Shown: in pieces, positions 1 through 9,041 of the stretch
Numbering within the stretch: position 1 is the stretch's first letter
Layout of the letters: each line of letters opens with the position of its first letter
Source: Solirubrobacteraceae bacterium
GTDB taxonomy: Bacteria; Actinomycetota; Thermoleophilia; Solirubrobacterales; Solirubrobacteraceae
NCBI GenBank assembly: GCA_030447785.1
Contig: JAUJOF010000004.1
Coordinates: 208,741-272,740, forward strand
DNA length: 64,000 nucleotides
Direction: 5' to 3'
Made by a program: the position numbers and the translations under genes
Notes under the pieces: generated by a model
What the model saw: only the letters and a program-made list of their open reading frames with translations
Databases searched by the model: none
What the model was told of the DNA's origin: nothing

Positions 1-137
1 GCGCGCGTCCGTCCGGGCGCTCGCGCAGACTGCGCCGCCCTGATGCCCGTCGCCGCACTCTCCGGCTCCTGCGCCCCCTCGCCTCGCGTCGCCTCGGTCG
101 GGAACCTCTCCGCCCGCCCGCGAGCCTCGGCCTGCGC

Positions 138-1741
138 GTGACCGCGCTGCGCGGCTGGCAGGAGCAGGCGCTGGCGCGCCTGGCGGAGTGGGACGGCTCG
201 CGGCCGTTCCTGGTCTCCGCCGCCCCGGGCGCCGGCAAGACCCGTCCGGCGCTCGTCCTCGCCCGCCGGCTCCTGCGCGCCGGGGCGATCCGCCGCGTGG
301 TCGTCGTGTGCCCCACCACGCCGCTGACGCGCCAGTGGGCGCAGGCCGCCGGCGCTCTGGGCCTGCAGCTGGCCCCCGACGCCGAGCGCCTGCGCCCACC
401 GTCGGGCTTCGACGGCGTCTCGGTCACCTACGCGCGCGCGGCGGCGGGCGCCAGGCGCTGGGCGACGGAATGCACGCCAGGGACGCTCGTGGTGGCCGAC
501 GAGGCCCACCACCTGGGCGAGGAGCTGGCCTGGGGGGAGGGCTTTGCCACCGCGTTCGCGTCCAGCGCGCGCTGGCTGCTGCTCTCGGGCACGCCCTTTC
601 GCTCCGACCAGACCGCCATCCCGGGCGTGCGCTACGAGGACGGCGTCTGCGTGCCTGACGTGACCTACTCCTACGCCGACGCCGTGCGCGAGGGCGTGTG
701 CCGTCCGGTCTCCTTCATCCCCTACGACGGCACGCTGGCGTGGCGCAGCGGCGACGACGTGGTCGAGAGTTCGTTCTCCGACGCGCTGGCGGGCCGCGAG
801 GCGGGGCGACGCTATCGCACCTCGATCTCCGTCGAGCTGCCCGACGGCCTGCCGCGCATCCTGCGGGCCGCGCACGCACGGCTCGTGGAGGTGCGCGCCG
901 GGGGCCACCGCGACGCCGGGGGCCTGGTGGTGGCCGCCGACGCGAGCCACGCCCGTGCGATCGCCAAGAGCCTGCGCGAGATCTCCGGAGAGGCGCCCAC
1001 CGTGGTGCTGCACACCGACACGCGGGCCCACCACAAGCTCGCGGCCTTCCGCACAGGTCGCGAGCGCTGGATCGTGGCGGTCAACATGGTTAGCGAGGGC
1101 GTGGACATCCCGCGCCTGCGCGTGGGCGTCTACGCCACCGCCGCACGCACCGCGCTCATCTTCCGCCAGATCGTCGGGCGCTTCGTGCGCACGCTGCCCG
1201 GCCGCCCGGCCGGCGAGCTCAGCCACCTCTTCCTGCCCGCCGACCCCCACCTGCGCGGGCTGGCCGGCGAGGTGGAGACCGAGCTGCGCCACGTCCTGCG
1301 CCCGCCCGACGAGGAGGCCGGGGACGGCGAGTGGGACGAACCCGCCGAGCGCCGCGCGCCCGCCGCCGGCTCGACTTCCGCGCCGGTGGCCGCCGACGTC
1401 AGCCCCAGCTCGCCCTCTTCGGCGGCGGGCCGCCACCGCCCACCGCGCCCGCACCTCCGGGCGCGGCCCCGGGCGCCGCGGGATCGGCTCCCGGGCCCGA
1501 CGAGCCCGAGGTCCCCGCCTACGAGCGCCGCGCCCGCCTGCGCGAACGCCGCCACGCGCTCGTCTCCCAGCTGCGCCGCGAGGACGGGCGCTCCCACCGC
1601 GAGATCAACGCCTGGCTCAACCGGGCCACGGGCATCGCGCGCGTCGACGACGCCTCCCTCGATCAGCTCCAGCGCTCCATCGACCTCCTCCTGGGCGAGC
1701 TAGACCGCCGGGCGTCGCGGCGCAACGGGCGGGCAGCGTGA
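138..1741 (+). CDS. DEAD/DEAH-type superfamily II helicase, frameshifted near the C-terminus (ORFs 138-1703 and 1331-1741)
   Basis: Walker A-like SAAPGAGKTRPAL, DEAH box VVADEAHHLGEE, LLSGTPFRSD, and helicase C motif VNMVSEGVDIPRL...RQIVGRFVRT. The C-terminal tail continues in another frame (QLALFGGGPPPP...REDGRSHREINAWLN). Confidence 0.88.
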
Positions 1742-1761
1742 GCGTGCCAAAATCGCGAGGC

Positions 1762-1832
1762 GCGCCCCTAGCTCAACGGTAGAGCGGCGCTCTTTTAAAG
1801 CGGCAGATCCGAGTTCAACCCCGGGGGGCGCA
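1762..1832 (+). tRNA. tRNA-Lys(TTT), atypical 6-nt T-loop
   Basis: Acceptor GCGCCCC/GGGGCGC, D-arm GCTC..GAGC, anticodon loop CTTTTAA. T-loop reads TTCAAC (usual TTCGAAY lacks one G); one mismatch each in the anticodon stem and T-stem. Confidence 0.75.
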
Positions 1833-2524
1833 CTCCGCGGCGGGCAGGCAGTCGAGCCACCGGGGATGGTCAATGCCGCAGTACTCCTGGATGGCGCCGT
1901 AAATGCCCTGAACCAGTTCTGTCGAGTGGACGAACACACGGGCTGTGCCGTACATGAGCACGTTGCGTCGTTGCAGCGACGCCTTCGACGGCTTGTTCAC
2001 CATCGTCTTGCGGAGCGACGAGCGCGGCAGGGCCAGCCGATCGAGCCACCAACTCTCAATCTCCGCGACGGTCAGGCCATTGCCCAAGTGGCAGTTCACG
2101 CTGAGCAAGATGCGCGTGTCGGCCACGTCGCACTCCTCGCGCAGGAAGCGGACGAAGAACAGGAGCATGTCGGGATCGGAGTTGGTGAATGCGACGCTGT
2201 TGCGCAGCTTGGAGCCCTCAGCCCAATAAAGCATGCATCCCGCGAGGTGAAGAGGGTCGCCGGCCGCGGCACGCCGTCGCCCCGCCTGCTGTGCGGCGAG
2301 TCGTCGGCCTTGCGCCCGCCTCACCAGAGCAGGCCTCGCCGCGATCTGGCCGGCGGTCATCTTCGCTCGGAGCGCCTGTTCGTGCTCGGCGTGAGCTCGA
2401 CGTCGCGAGTCCATACGCTCGCCGAGGACACGGACACACCGACGAGCCTGGCGATCTCCTTGATCGAGCGACCCTCAGAGCGTAGGCGCCGAGCTTCCTG
2501 TCGCTCCTTCGGCTTCACGAACAT
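1815..2524 (-). CDS. HTH-domain protein of an uncharacterised family (MLYWAEGSK..FTNSDP...YGTARVFVHST..VQ.IYGAIQEY), possibly LAGLIDADG-like; frameshifted at about 2387
   Basis: The N-terminal HTH (MFVKPKERQEARRLRSEGRSIKEIARLVGVSVSSASVWTRDVELTP) reads in one frame. The C-terminal ~190 aa read in ORF 1815-2414. Adding one base near 2387 joins them (..VELTP-EHEQALRAK..). Confidence 0.6.
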
Positions 2525-2553
2525 AGGTTCGCATGAAGTCCGGACGGTCGCGA

Positions 2554-2626
2554 TACCCCCAGTCGGATTCGAACCGACGATCTCCGCCGTGAAAGGGCGG
2601 CGTCGCGACCGCTAGACCACCCGGCC
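2554..2626 (-). tRNA. tRNA-Glu(TTC)-like, acceptor stem not complementary
   Basis: T-arm GTCGG TTCGAAT CCGAC, anticodon arm CCGCC CTTTCAC GGCGG, D-arm GGTCTAGCGG. The 5' acceptor GGCCGGG does not pair with the 3' acceptor TGGGGGT. Confidence 0.65.
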
Positions 2627-2639
2627 AGTCTACGGTCCT

Positions 2640-2885
2640 TCTGTAGGCCAACCGCGCGCACCACAGCGCGAACAGCGGCACACCGACCACGGCGCCGATC
2701 AGTGGATCCAGGGGGACGGCGAGGGCTGGGCAGGCCGGCGACGGCCGCGCCGGCGGCGGCCCGGTGGGCAGCGTCAGGGGCGGGCGGTGATCAGCGCACA
2801 AGCGAACCAGACGGCCGGCCCCGCCAGCCAGCCCCAGTCCGCGAAGAACTCGCGGGGCGAGTCCGAGGGTCACCACGCGATCGCC
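2640..2885 (-). pseudogene. Decayed small membrane protein
   Basis: SPREFFADWGWLAGPAVWFACALITAR, RAAAGAAVAGLP and PLIGAVVGVPLFALWCARL lie in different minus frames, so at least two frameshifts are needed. Confidence 0.35.
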
Positions 2886-2938
2886 ACCAGGCCGCGCGCA
2901 CCACAGCGTCGTCAGATCCATGGCGACATGGTGGCGGA

Positions 2939-3012
<74 letters not shown>

Positions 3013-3053
3013 GGGAACGAGAGGCTAACCGCCCGTGCCCGGCGCGCACGCGT

Positions 3054-4042
3054 CTAGATGATCGATTCCATATCGATGGAATCAGTGGTCGTAGGCGATG
3101 AGGCTGCGGTCCCAGCTGCCGGCGAGTTGGTTGTGGCGGATGGCGGCGGCCAGAGCGAGGATGCGGGCGGCGATGCGGGCCATGAGGCCGGGCATGGTGC
3201 GTGCGCCGTGGCGCTCGAGGGAGAGTTGGCCTTTGAGGGTGTCGATGATCGATTCGATCCACTGGCGGGCCGCGCCCAGCTGGCCGTGGCGTCGTGGTTC
3301 GTCCTTGCGGTCGGGCCGGATGAGTCGTGCGCCCATCTGCTCGACCATGGCTTCGAAGTCGCGGCCCGCGAAGCCCTTGTCGGCCAGGATGGTGCGTGCG
3401 GCCACGGGCAGGCGTTCGAGGATCTCCGCGGCGACCTTGCGCTCGCTGACGTTGGCTGGGGCCAGTTCGAAGCCCACAGGCATCCCGTCGGGCGCACACG
3501 AGGAAATCCCCAGAAATGACGGGAGTGCGAGCGGCTCCATCCGTAGGCGGCATAGCCGGCCAGCTCCGAGCGCCGGGCGGTCTCGCGCGACTGCCCGCAG
3601 GGGACCGGGGTGCCGTCCACCAAGCCACAACTCGTCGCAAAACGAGGGCGACTCGAACACGATGAGGTTGAGCAGGCGCACGATCTGGGGGGCCAGGGCG
3701 CGGACGCGCGCTTGTTGTAGGCGGGCTGCTTGGGAAGGTAGGGAAACAGGTGCCCGAGGCGGTAGCGCGCGATGGCCAAAAACCGCCGGTCGCCGGGCAG
3801 TCCAACAGCATCTGCGCGACAGCCAGACAGAGCAGTTCAGCGTCGGTGATCTGGGGCGGGCGACCAGGCCCACGGCGGGGTGCGAAGAAGTCATCAGCCA
3901 GGACATAGAGTCCGATGAGGAGCGTGTCGAGGCAGGCGGGCACTGGGCCTCCAAGGTCGACGGTGTGAGAACACCGTCTGTCTTCGACACCTCCAGCCGC
4001 CCACCCCGCTGGCCCTCACGCAATTCGGAATCGATCATCTAG
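3054..4042 (-). mobile_element. Insertion sequence (IS982/IS5-like) with terminal inverted repeats CTAGATGATCGATTCC...GGAATCGATCATCTAG
   Basis: Exact inverted ends at 3054-3069 and 4027-4042. The terminal CTAG is palindromic, so it could be a 4-bp target duplication outside a 12-bp TIR. Confidence 0.85.
3082..3943 (-). pseudogene. IS transposase (IS982-like), several frameshifts
   Basis: Pieces in three frames: MPACLDTLLIGLYVLADDFFAPRRGPGRPPQITDAELLCLAVAQMLLDCP; AIARYRLGHLFPYLPKQPAYNKR; VDGTPVPCGQSRETARRSELAGYAAYG; CAPDGMPVGFELAPANVSERKVAAEILERLPVAARTILADKGFAGRDFEAMVEQMGARLIRPDRKDEPRR. Confidence 0.8.
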
Positions 4043-4055
4043 TCTCCGGGCCTCC

Positions 4056-4943
4056 GTGCGCGTCGGCGTCCTCGTCCCCGTCCATGGCTTCGCGCCCTAC
4101 CTGCCCGAGGCGCTGGACACGGTGCTGGCCGAGGAGCCGGCCGCGGTCGTGGTCATCGACGACGGGTCGCCCCAGCCGCTGGCCCTGCACCCCGACCATG
4201 CGCAGCAGTGCCGGCTGGTGCGCCGCGAGCAGCGCGGCGGGCCCGCGGCTGCACGGCAGACCGGGCTGGAGGCGCTGGACGCGCAGATCGACGTTGTGGC
4301 CCTGTGCGACGCCGACGACGCGTGGACGGCGGGCTCGCTGGCCTCGCGTCTGCGCGCGCTCGAGGGCGGCGCCGACGTGGCCTTCGCCCGCGCGGAGATC
4401 GTGGGGGTGGATGGGCAGCCCACCGGAGAGGCCTGGCCGCTGCCGGCCGGAGGGCCCAGCGTGGAGGAGCTCTACCGGGCCAACCCGCTGTGCACGTCTT
4501 CGGTGGTGGTGCGCCGCGCCGTGCTCGAGGCCGCCGGCGGCTTCACCAGTCCGCTTGCGCTGGCCGAGGACTGGGACCTGTGGCTGCGCCTGGTCGCCGG
4601 CGGGGCGAGCTTCGCCGCTGCGCCCCAGGCCGTCGTGCGCTACCGGCGCCACCCCGGAGGGCTCACCGCCGACATCGAGGCGCTGGCCCGCGCCCAGCAC
4701 CGCCTGCACGCCCGCCACGCCGCGCTGGTCGCCGACCGCGCCCGCCGCCGCGCGCAGGCGCGCGACCTCGCCGCGCTGGCCGACGGCCTCGCCGCCCGCG
4801 GCGCGCACCGCGAGGCCCGCGTCGCCCTGCGCGGCAGCATGCGCCTGGGCGGTCCCGCGCCTCGGAGCCTCGCGCGCCTGCTCGCGCTCGCGCTGCCCGG
4901 CCTGCGCCGCCGCGCCGGCCGGCGCACGCCCTACCTCGGCTGA
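4056..4943 (+). CDS. Glycosyltransferase family 2
   Basis: MRVGVLVPVHGFAPYLPEALDTVL...VVVIDDGS...CDADDAW...AEDWDLWLRLV. Confidence 0.88.
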   Translation: MRVGVLVPVHGFAPYLPEALDTVLAEEPAAVVVIDDGSPQPLALHPDHAQQCRLVRREQRGGPAAARQTGLEALDAQIDVVALCDADDAWTAGSLASRLRALEGGADVAFARAEIVGVDGQPTGEAWPLPAGGPSVEELYRANPLCTSSVVVRRAVLEAAGGFTSPLALAEDWDLWLRLVAGGASFAAAPQAVVRYRRHPGGLTADIEALARAQHRLHARHAALVADRARRRAQARDLAALADGLAARGAHREARVALRGSMRLGGPAPRSLARLLALALPGLRRRAGRRTPYLG

Positions 4944-4986
4944 CGCTGGTGGTGACCAGAGCCGCGACAGCCTCGCGGCTCCTGCT

Positions 4987-5856
4987 TCATCTCCGGCGCA
5001 GCGGGCGGTTGGGGAGCGCGCGTCCCAGCTCGAAGGCCCACACCGCCGGACCGTCGAGCAGGCCCAGCAGCGCCGCGTCGCGGTCCCCTCGCGCCGCGGC
5101 GACGACACCGGCGGCGGCCCGCCGCGCTGCCCACCAGGCCAGCCCCGCGCGCCGGCGCGGGGCAGGGCGCCCGGCCAGCGTGCGCCCAGCCAGGCCGCGC
5201 CCGCCCCGTGCGCGCGCGCGCTGGGCCAGCAGGCGCGCCACCGTCGTGCGGTTGTGGTGCACAACGGCGGCCTCGGGGCGGCGCTCGAGCTCCCAGCCGG
5301 CGGCCAGCAGGCGCCAGCAGAGGTCCGCGTCGCCGCCCGAACGGATCCCCCCGGCGAAGCCCCCGGTCTCGGTGAACGCCGTGCGGCGCACCGCGCAGTT
5401 GGCCGTCTGCGCGAAGGCCCAGCGTCCGTGGGCCAGTGTCGTCTCCTGGCTCATCGAGGCCTTCAGCCACGCATAGCGCACCGCGGCGCGGTCCTGCGCG
5501 CCCGGCGGCGAGTCGAGCACCGCGCCCGCCAGCACGGCGCAGCGCGCGGACGGAGCCTGGGCGAAGTAGCGCTCGAGCAGGTCGGCCGGCGCCTCGACGT
5601 CGGCGTCGAGGAACAGCAGCCACGGTGCACCTCCCCCCGCCGCGCCGCGGTTGCGCGCGCTGTAGGAGCTGCGCGGCCGCGCGAGGCGCTCCACCCGCAC
5701 GCGTGCCCGGCCGGCGCCGGGCACGCCACGGTTATCCACGACGGTCACCGTGTCGTCCTCGCCCAGCTCGAGGGCGGCCAGGCGCGCCACCACGCCCGCC
5801 AGCGCCTTGACGCCGCCAGCGAAGGGCACCACGACGTCCACCCCCGGGCGCTCCAC
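4987..5856 (-). CDS. Glycosyltransferase family 2
   Basis: VDVVVPFAGG...VTVVDNRG...APWLLFLDADVEAP...GGFAGGIRSGGDADLCWRL. Start trimmed from ORF 4987-6249 to a GTG. Confidence 0.82.
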   Translation of the reverse strand: MERPGVDVVVPFAGGVKALAGVVARLAALELGEDDTVTVVDNRGVPGAGRARVRVERLARPRSSYSARNRGAAGGGAPWLLFLDADVEAPADLLERYFAQAPSARCAVLAGAVLDSPPGAQDRAAVRYAWLKASMSQETTLAHGRWAFAQTANCAVRRTAFTETGGFAGGIRSGGDADLCWRLLAAGWELERRPEAAVVHHNRTTVARLLAQRARARGGRGLAGRTLAGRPAPRRRAGLAWWAARRAAAGVVAAARGDRDAALLGLLDGPAVWAFELGRALPNRPLRRR

Positions 5857-5894
5857 GCCGCGCAACCTGCCCGAACCCGGAGGCCGGCCCCGGT

Positions 5895-7325
5895 TCAGGC
5901 GCCGACCGGTGAGCGCACACGGCGTACGCGCACCGGCATCCCGCCGCGGGGCCCGATCGTCGGCGTCTGGCGGATGCGCAGGCGCCAGCCGGGTTCCAGC
6001 TCGAGGCGAAACTCGCGCAGCAGCAGCGAGGCGATCACCTTGATCTCCAGCTGGCCGAAGCGCATCCCGATGCACGTCCGCGAGCCGCCGCCGAAGGGCA
6101 CGTAGGCGCCCCTGGGCAGCGTCGCGCGCGCCTCGGGCAGGAACCGCTCCGGGCGGAAGGCGTGGGGCTGGTCCCACACGTCGGGCAGGCGGTGGCTGGC
6201 CCACGAGCAGTACTCCACCGGCACGTCGCCGGGCACGCGCACGCCGCACAGCTCGAAGGGCGCGACTGAGCGCCGCGGTCCGATCCAGGCGGGCGGGTAC
6301 AGGCGCAGCGTCTCGTCGAGCACCAGGTCCAGCTCGGGCAGGCCGCCGGCCATCAGCGTCTGGGCGTCGGGCGGGCGGTCGCCCAGCACGCGCGCGCCCT
6401 CCGCGGCCACGCGGTCAGCCCACTCGCGGTTGGCGGCCAACTCATAGACCATGAAGGCGACCGTCGCGGTGGTCGTGTCGTGGCCGGCGAACAGCAGCGT
6501 CATGACCTGGTCGCGCACGTGCTTGTCGCTGAGGCGCGAGCCGTCCTCGTCCTCGGCGTCGAGCAGCAGCGAGAGGATGTCCTCGCCCCGCTCGCCCGTC
6601 CGCCGCCGCCTGGTGATCTCCCCGAAGACGAGCGCGTCGAGCTTTGCCCGTGCGCGCAACATGCGAGCGAACGGCGAGCCCGGGCCGCGAGCCACCTGCA
6701 TCCAGTAGTCGTTGCCGTAGAAGTCCAACGCATGCTGGAACTCCGCGGCCGCGTCGAGGTCCCGTTGCTTGTCGGGGTCCAGGCCGAACAGGGCGCGCAT
6801 GGCGATGCGCAGGGCCACGCGTCGCGTCCAGGCGTAGAGATCCAGGCGCGCGCCGTCCTCCCAGCGCGCCAGCGCGGCCTGCGCCTCCTCCACGATGAGT
6901 TCTGCCGCGGCCGCGATGCGCTCGTGGTGGAAGGCGGGCAGCACGATCCGCCGCGAGCGGCGGTGGAAGTCGCCGTCGATGGTCAGCAGCCCGTCGCCCA
7001 GCAGGGGCAGGAGCTCGCGGAAGTGGCCCTCGCGCCACAGGAAGTTGCGCGCGTTGGAGACCAGCACATGGTGGTTGGCCTCCGGCCCGAGCACGAAGAC
7101 CACCCGCTCGTGGAAGACCCGCAGCGTGAAGACCGGCCCGTAGCGCTCGTAGGCGCCCAAGAGGACGGAGAGGGGGTCGCGCACCATCGCTCGCGCCCGG
7201 GCGAGGCTGAAATTCGTGTCCCCCGGCGGGTACGGGTCAGGTACCCGGCGCTCGTGGCGTACGTCGAGCCACAGCCGCTTCATCGGGTTGGTCGTGGCGG
7301 GCGGCGGCGGGCCGACGAGCGACAT
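5895..7325 (-). CDS. Cytochrome P450
   Basis: AGHDTTTATV I-helix, ETLRLYPP (ExxR), heme-binding FGGGSRTCIGMRFGQLE. Confidence 0.95.
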   Translation of the reverse strand: MSLVGPPPPATTNPMKRLWLDVRHERRVPDPYPPGDTNFSLARARAMVRDPLSVLLGAYERYGPVFTLRVFHERVVFVLGPEANHHVLVSNARNFLWREGHFRELLPLLGDGLLTIDGDFHRRSRRIVLPAFHHERIAAAAELIVEEAQAALARWEDGARLDLYAWTRRVALRIAMRALFGLDPDKQRDLDAAAEFQHALDFYGNDYWMQVARGPGSPFARMLRARAKLDALVFGEITRRRRTGERGEDILSLLLDAEDEDGSRLSDKHVRDQVMTLLFAGHDTTTATVAFMVYELAANREWADRVAAEGARVLGDRPPDAQTLMAGGLPELDLVLDETLRLYPPAWIGPRRSVAPFELCGVRVPGDVPVEYCSWASHRLPDVWDQPHAFRPERFLPEARATLPRGAYVPFGGGSRTCIGMRFGQLEIKVIASLLLREFRLELEPGWRLRIRQTPTIGPRGGMPVRVRRVRSPVGA

Positions 7326-7446
7326 GCGCGAACCGTAGTTGACCAAGTTCAATACGCCACCCCGGTCGGTCGCCCGCCGGTCCGTTCCCCCCACAGTACG
7401 CCGTCGGGACCTCGTGCGGCATCTGCGATACTCGCCGTCCCCGCCC

Positions 7447-7522
<76 letters not shown>

Positions 7523-7594
7523 CCAAGAAGGCGCTGCAAATCAGCGTCTTTTCTCGTTTCCAGGGCCCTCTCGGACGGGCCGATTCTAGAAGTG

Positions 7595-7615
7595 GGTACC
7601 ACAGTTCGGTACCAC
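7595..7615 (+). promoter_or_regulatory. Candidate integrase arm-type sites, left end (two GGTACCAC)
   Basis: GGGTACCACAGTTCGGTACCACATTGG; the same octamer recurs next to attR. Confidence 0.6.
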
Positions 7616-7945
7616 ATTGGCCTAACGCGAGGCATTCGTCTGAGTCGGTGGCCACTCACGGCGCGGCGGGCGGTCCGTTTCGCGAAGGACTGGACGTCGC
7701 AGAACGGCAATGCCGAGTCTCAAGCGGTTAGCCATGCCCAACCCCTCCCGCCGGTTGTGACCACAGACGACGACCCTGCCGCTCGTGCTGCTTGTCCTCA
7801 GCGATGCCGCGGGGCGAACCGGCACTATCTCTAGCGCCAGCGCGCAAAGGTCCTAGATTTCGAACCGGGCGCGGACGGGGTTGCCGCTGGGTTCTCTGGA
7901 TGCTGGCCAGCGAGCGGATGTTCTGCGGATTGTGGTCGCCTGTTG

Positions 7946-9040
7946 CTATCGCGCTGGACCGCTGCGCAGCGTTCCAGCAGAGGCCGGCAGCAGCTCTCCG
8001 GTGATCGCGGCAGAGAGCGCCGTCATGTGCGTGCCGATGCTAATACTCTGGGAGTCCGTCACCACGATCCCGGCCAGCCTCTCGACTTCGGCTGTGACCT
8101 CCACCATGCCGAGGCGCACCATGAACGACGCATCCTCTTTCGTGGCCAGCCGCACCCGGTAGCCGAAGCTCCCTGCGCGCCAGGTGCCATCGGCAATCGC
8201 TCCGGCCACCTCTGGCGGGCCGAAGACGACGAGATTCTCGATCGCCCGCGCTACCGCGGAGATCAGCCCGTCGACCCGTTCGAAGGCGACGAGGTACGGC
8301 CGGACGGCTTCCGATGCGTCCGCCAGCACCGACGCCATGACGGCCTCCCGCAGGCGATGGCGGCGCATTAGGTTGTCGGGCTCGATCGCGTCGACGTCGT
8401 CGTCGCGCGTTTGGTCACGATAGCTCCGCGCGAGCGAGCGCAGCTCGGCGACCATCGCGTTGTCGAGGGCTGTGTAGGCGGCAGCGAAGTCGCGGAACTC
8501 GGCGGTCTTGGTCAATACTGTTGGCACCCGAGCGACAGCCTCGCGCAGCCGCTCGGCCTCCTCCGGATCGAGCTCGAAGGTCTCGACGTTGACGCGTCCG
8601 TGGAACTGCGGCGCTTCGCTACGGAATGTCTGCCACCACGGGAATCCCGGGCCGAAGAAGAACCCTGACCCTTGCGCGCGGACCGAGCCGGGCAGCAGTT
8701 GCGGGACGAGCAGGCGCGGGTAGCCCGGGAGGCGCGACCGCAGCCACTCAATGATGCGCCCGAAGCCGAACGCTACCTGCAGCGCCCCCCGTAGCCATTC
8801 GCGCCCTTCGGCTGCGGCGGCCATCGGCTCCGCAGATGCGCTGTCGGCGTAGAGAAGTCCCATGACCAGCGGATGGCGGTCCCACATTTCTGCGACCGGA
8901 TCCTCGTGGAGCACCTGCCGGACATGGTCGGGCGGGTCTATCTGGCGCCAGGTTCCCATCGCCGCCGCGTGCGTTCGCACCACGCTACTGCGGCAGAGGA
9001 CCGCTGCCACGTCGTCGACGGCGAGCCAGACCTCCCGCAT
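7946..9040 (-). CDS. Uncharacterised partner protein (~365 aa) coupled to the upstream STAND NTPase
   Basis: Trimmed to MREVWLAVDDVAAVLCRSSVV...; its start codon is at 9038-9040, one nt after the upstream stop at 9042-9044. No family recognised. Confidence 0.7.
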   Translation of the reverse strand: MREVWLAVDDVAAVLCRSSVVRTHAAAMGTWRQIDPPDHVRQVLHEDPVAEMWDRHPLVMGLLYADSASAEPMAAAAEGREWLRGALQVAFGFGRIIEWLRSRLPGYPRLLVPQLLPGSVRAQGSGFFFGPGFPWWQTFRSEAPQFHGRVNVETFELDPEEAERLREAVARVPTVLTKTAEFRDFAAAYTALDNAMVAELRSLARSYRDQTRDDDVDAIEPDNLMRRHRLREAVMASVLADASEAVRPYLVAFERVDGLISAVARAIENLVVFGPPEVAGAIADGTWRAGSFGYRVRLATKEDASFMVRLGMVEVTAEVERLAGIVVTDSQSISIGTHMTALSAAITGELLPASAGTLRSGPAR

Positions 9041-9041
9041 T

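Noticed and set aside
2475-2921. 148-aa minus ORF through tRNA-Glu
   Set aside because: Crosses a tRNA and joins pieces of a decayed membrane gene; not a real protein.
7330-7356. TTGACCAAGTTCAA upstream of the P450 as an operator
   Set aside because: Only 4-bp arms; no adjacent regulator gene to support it.
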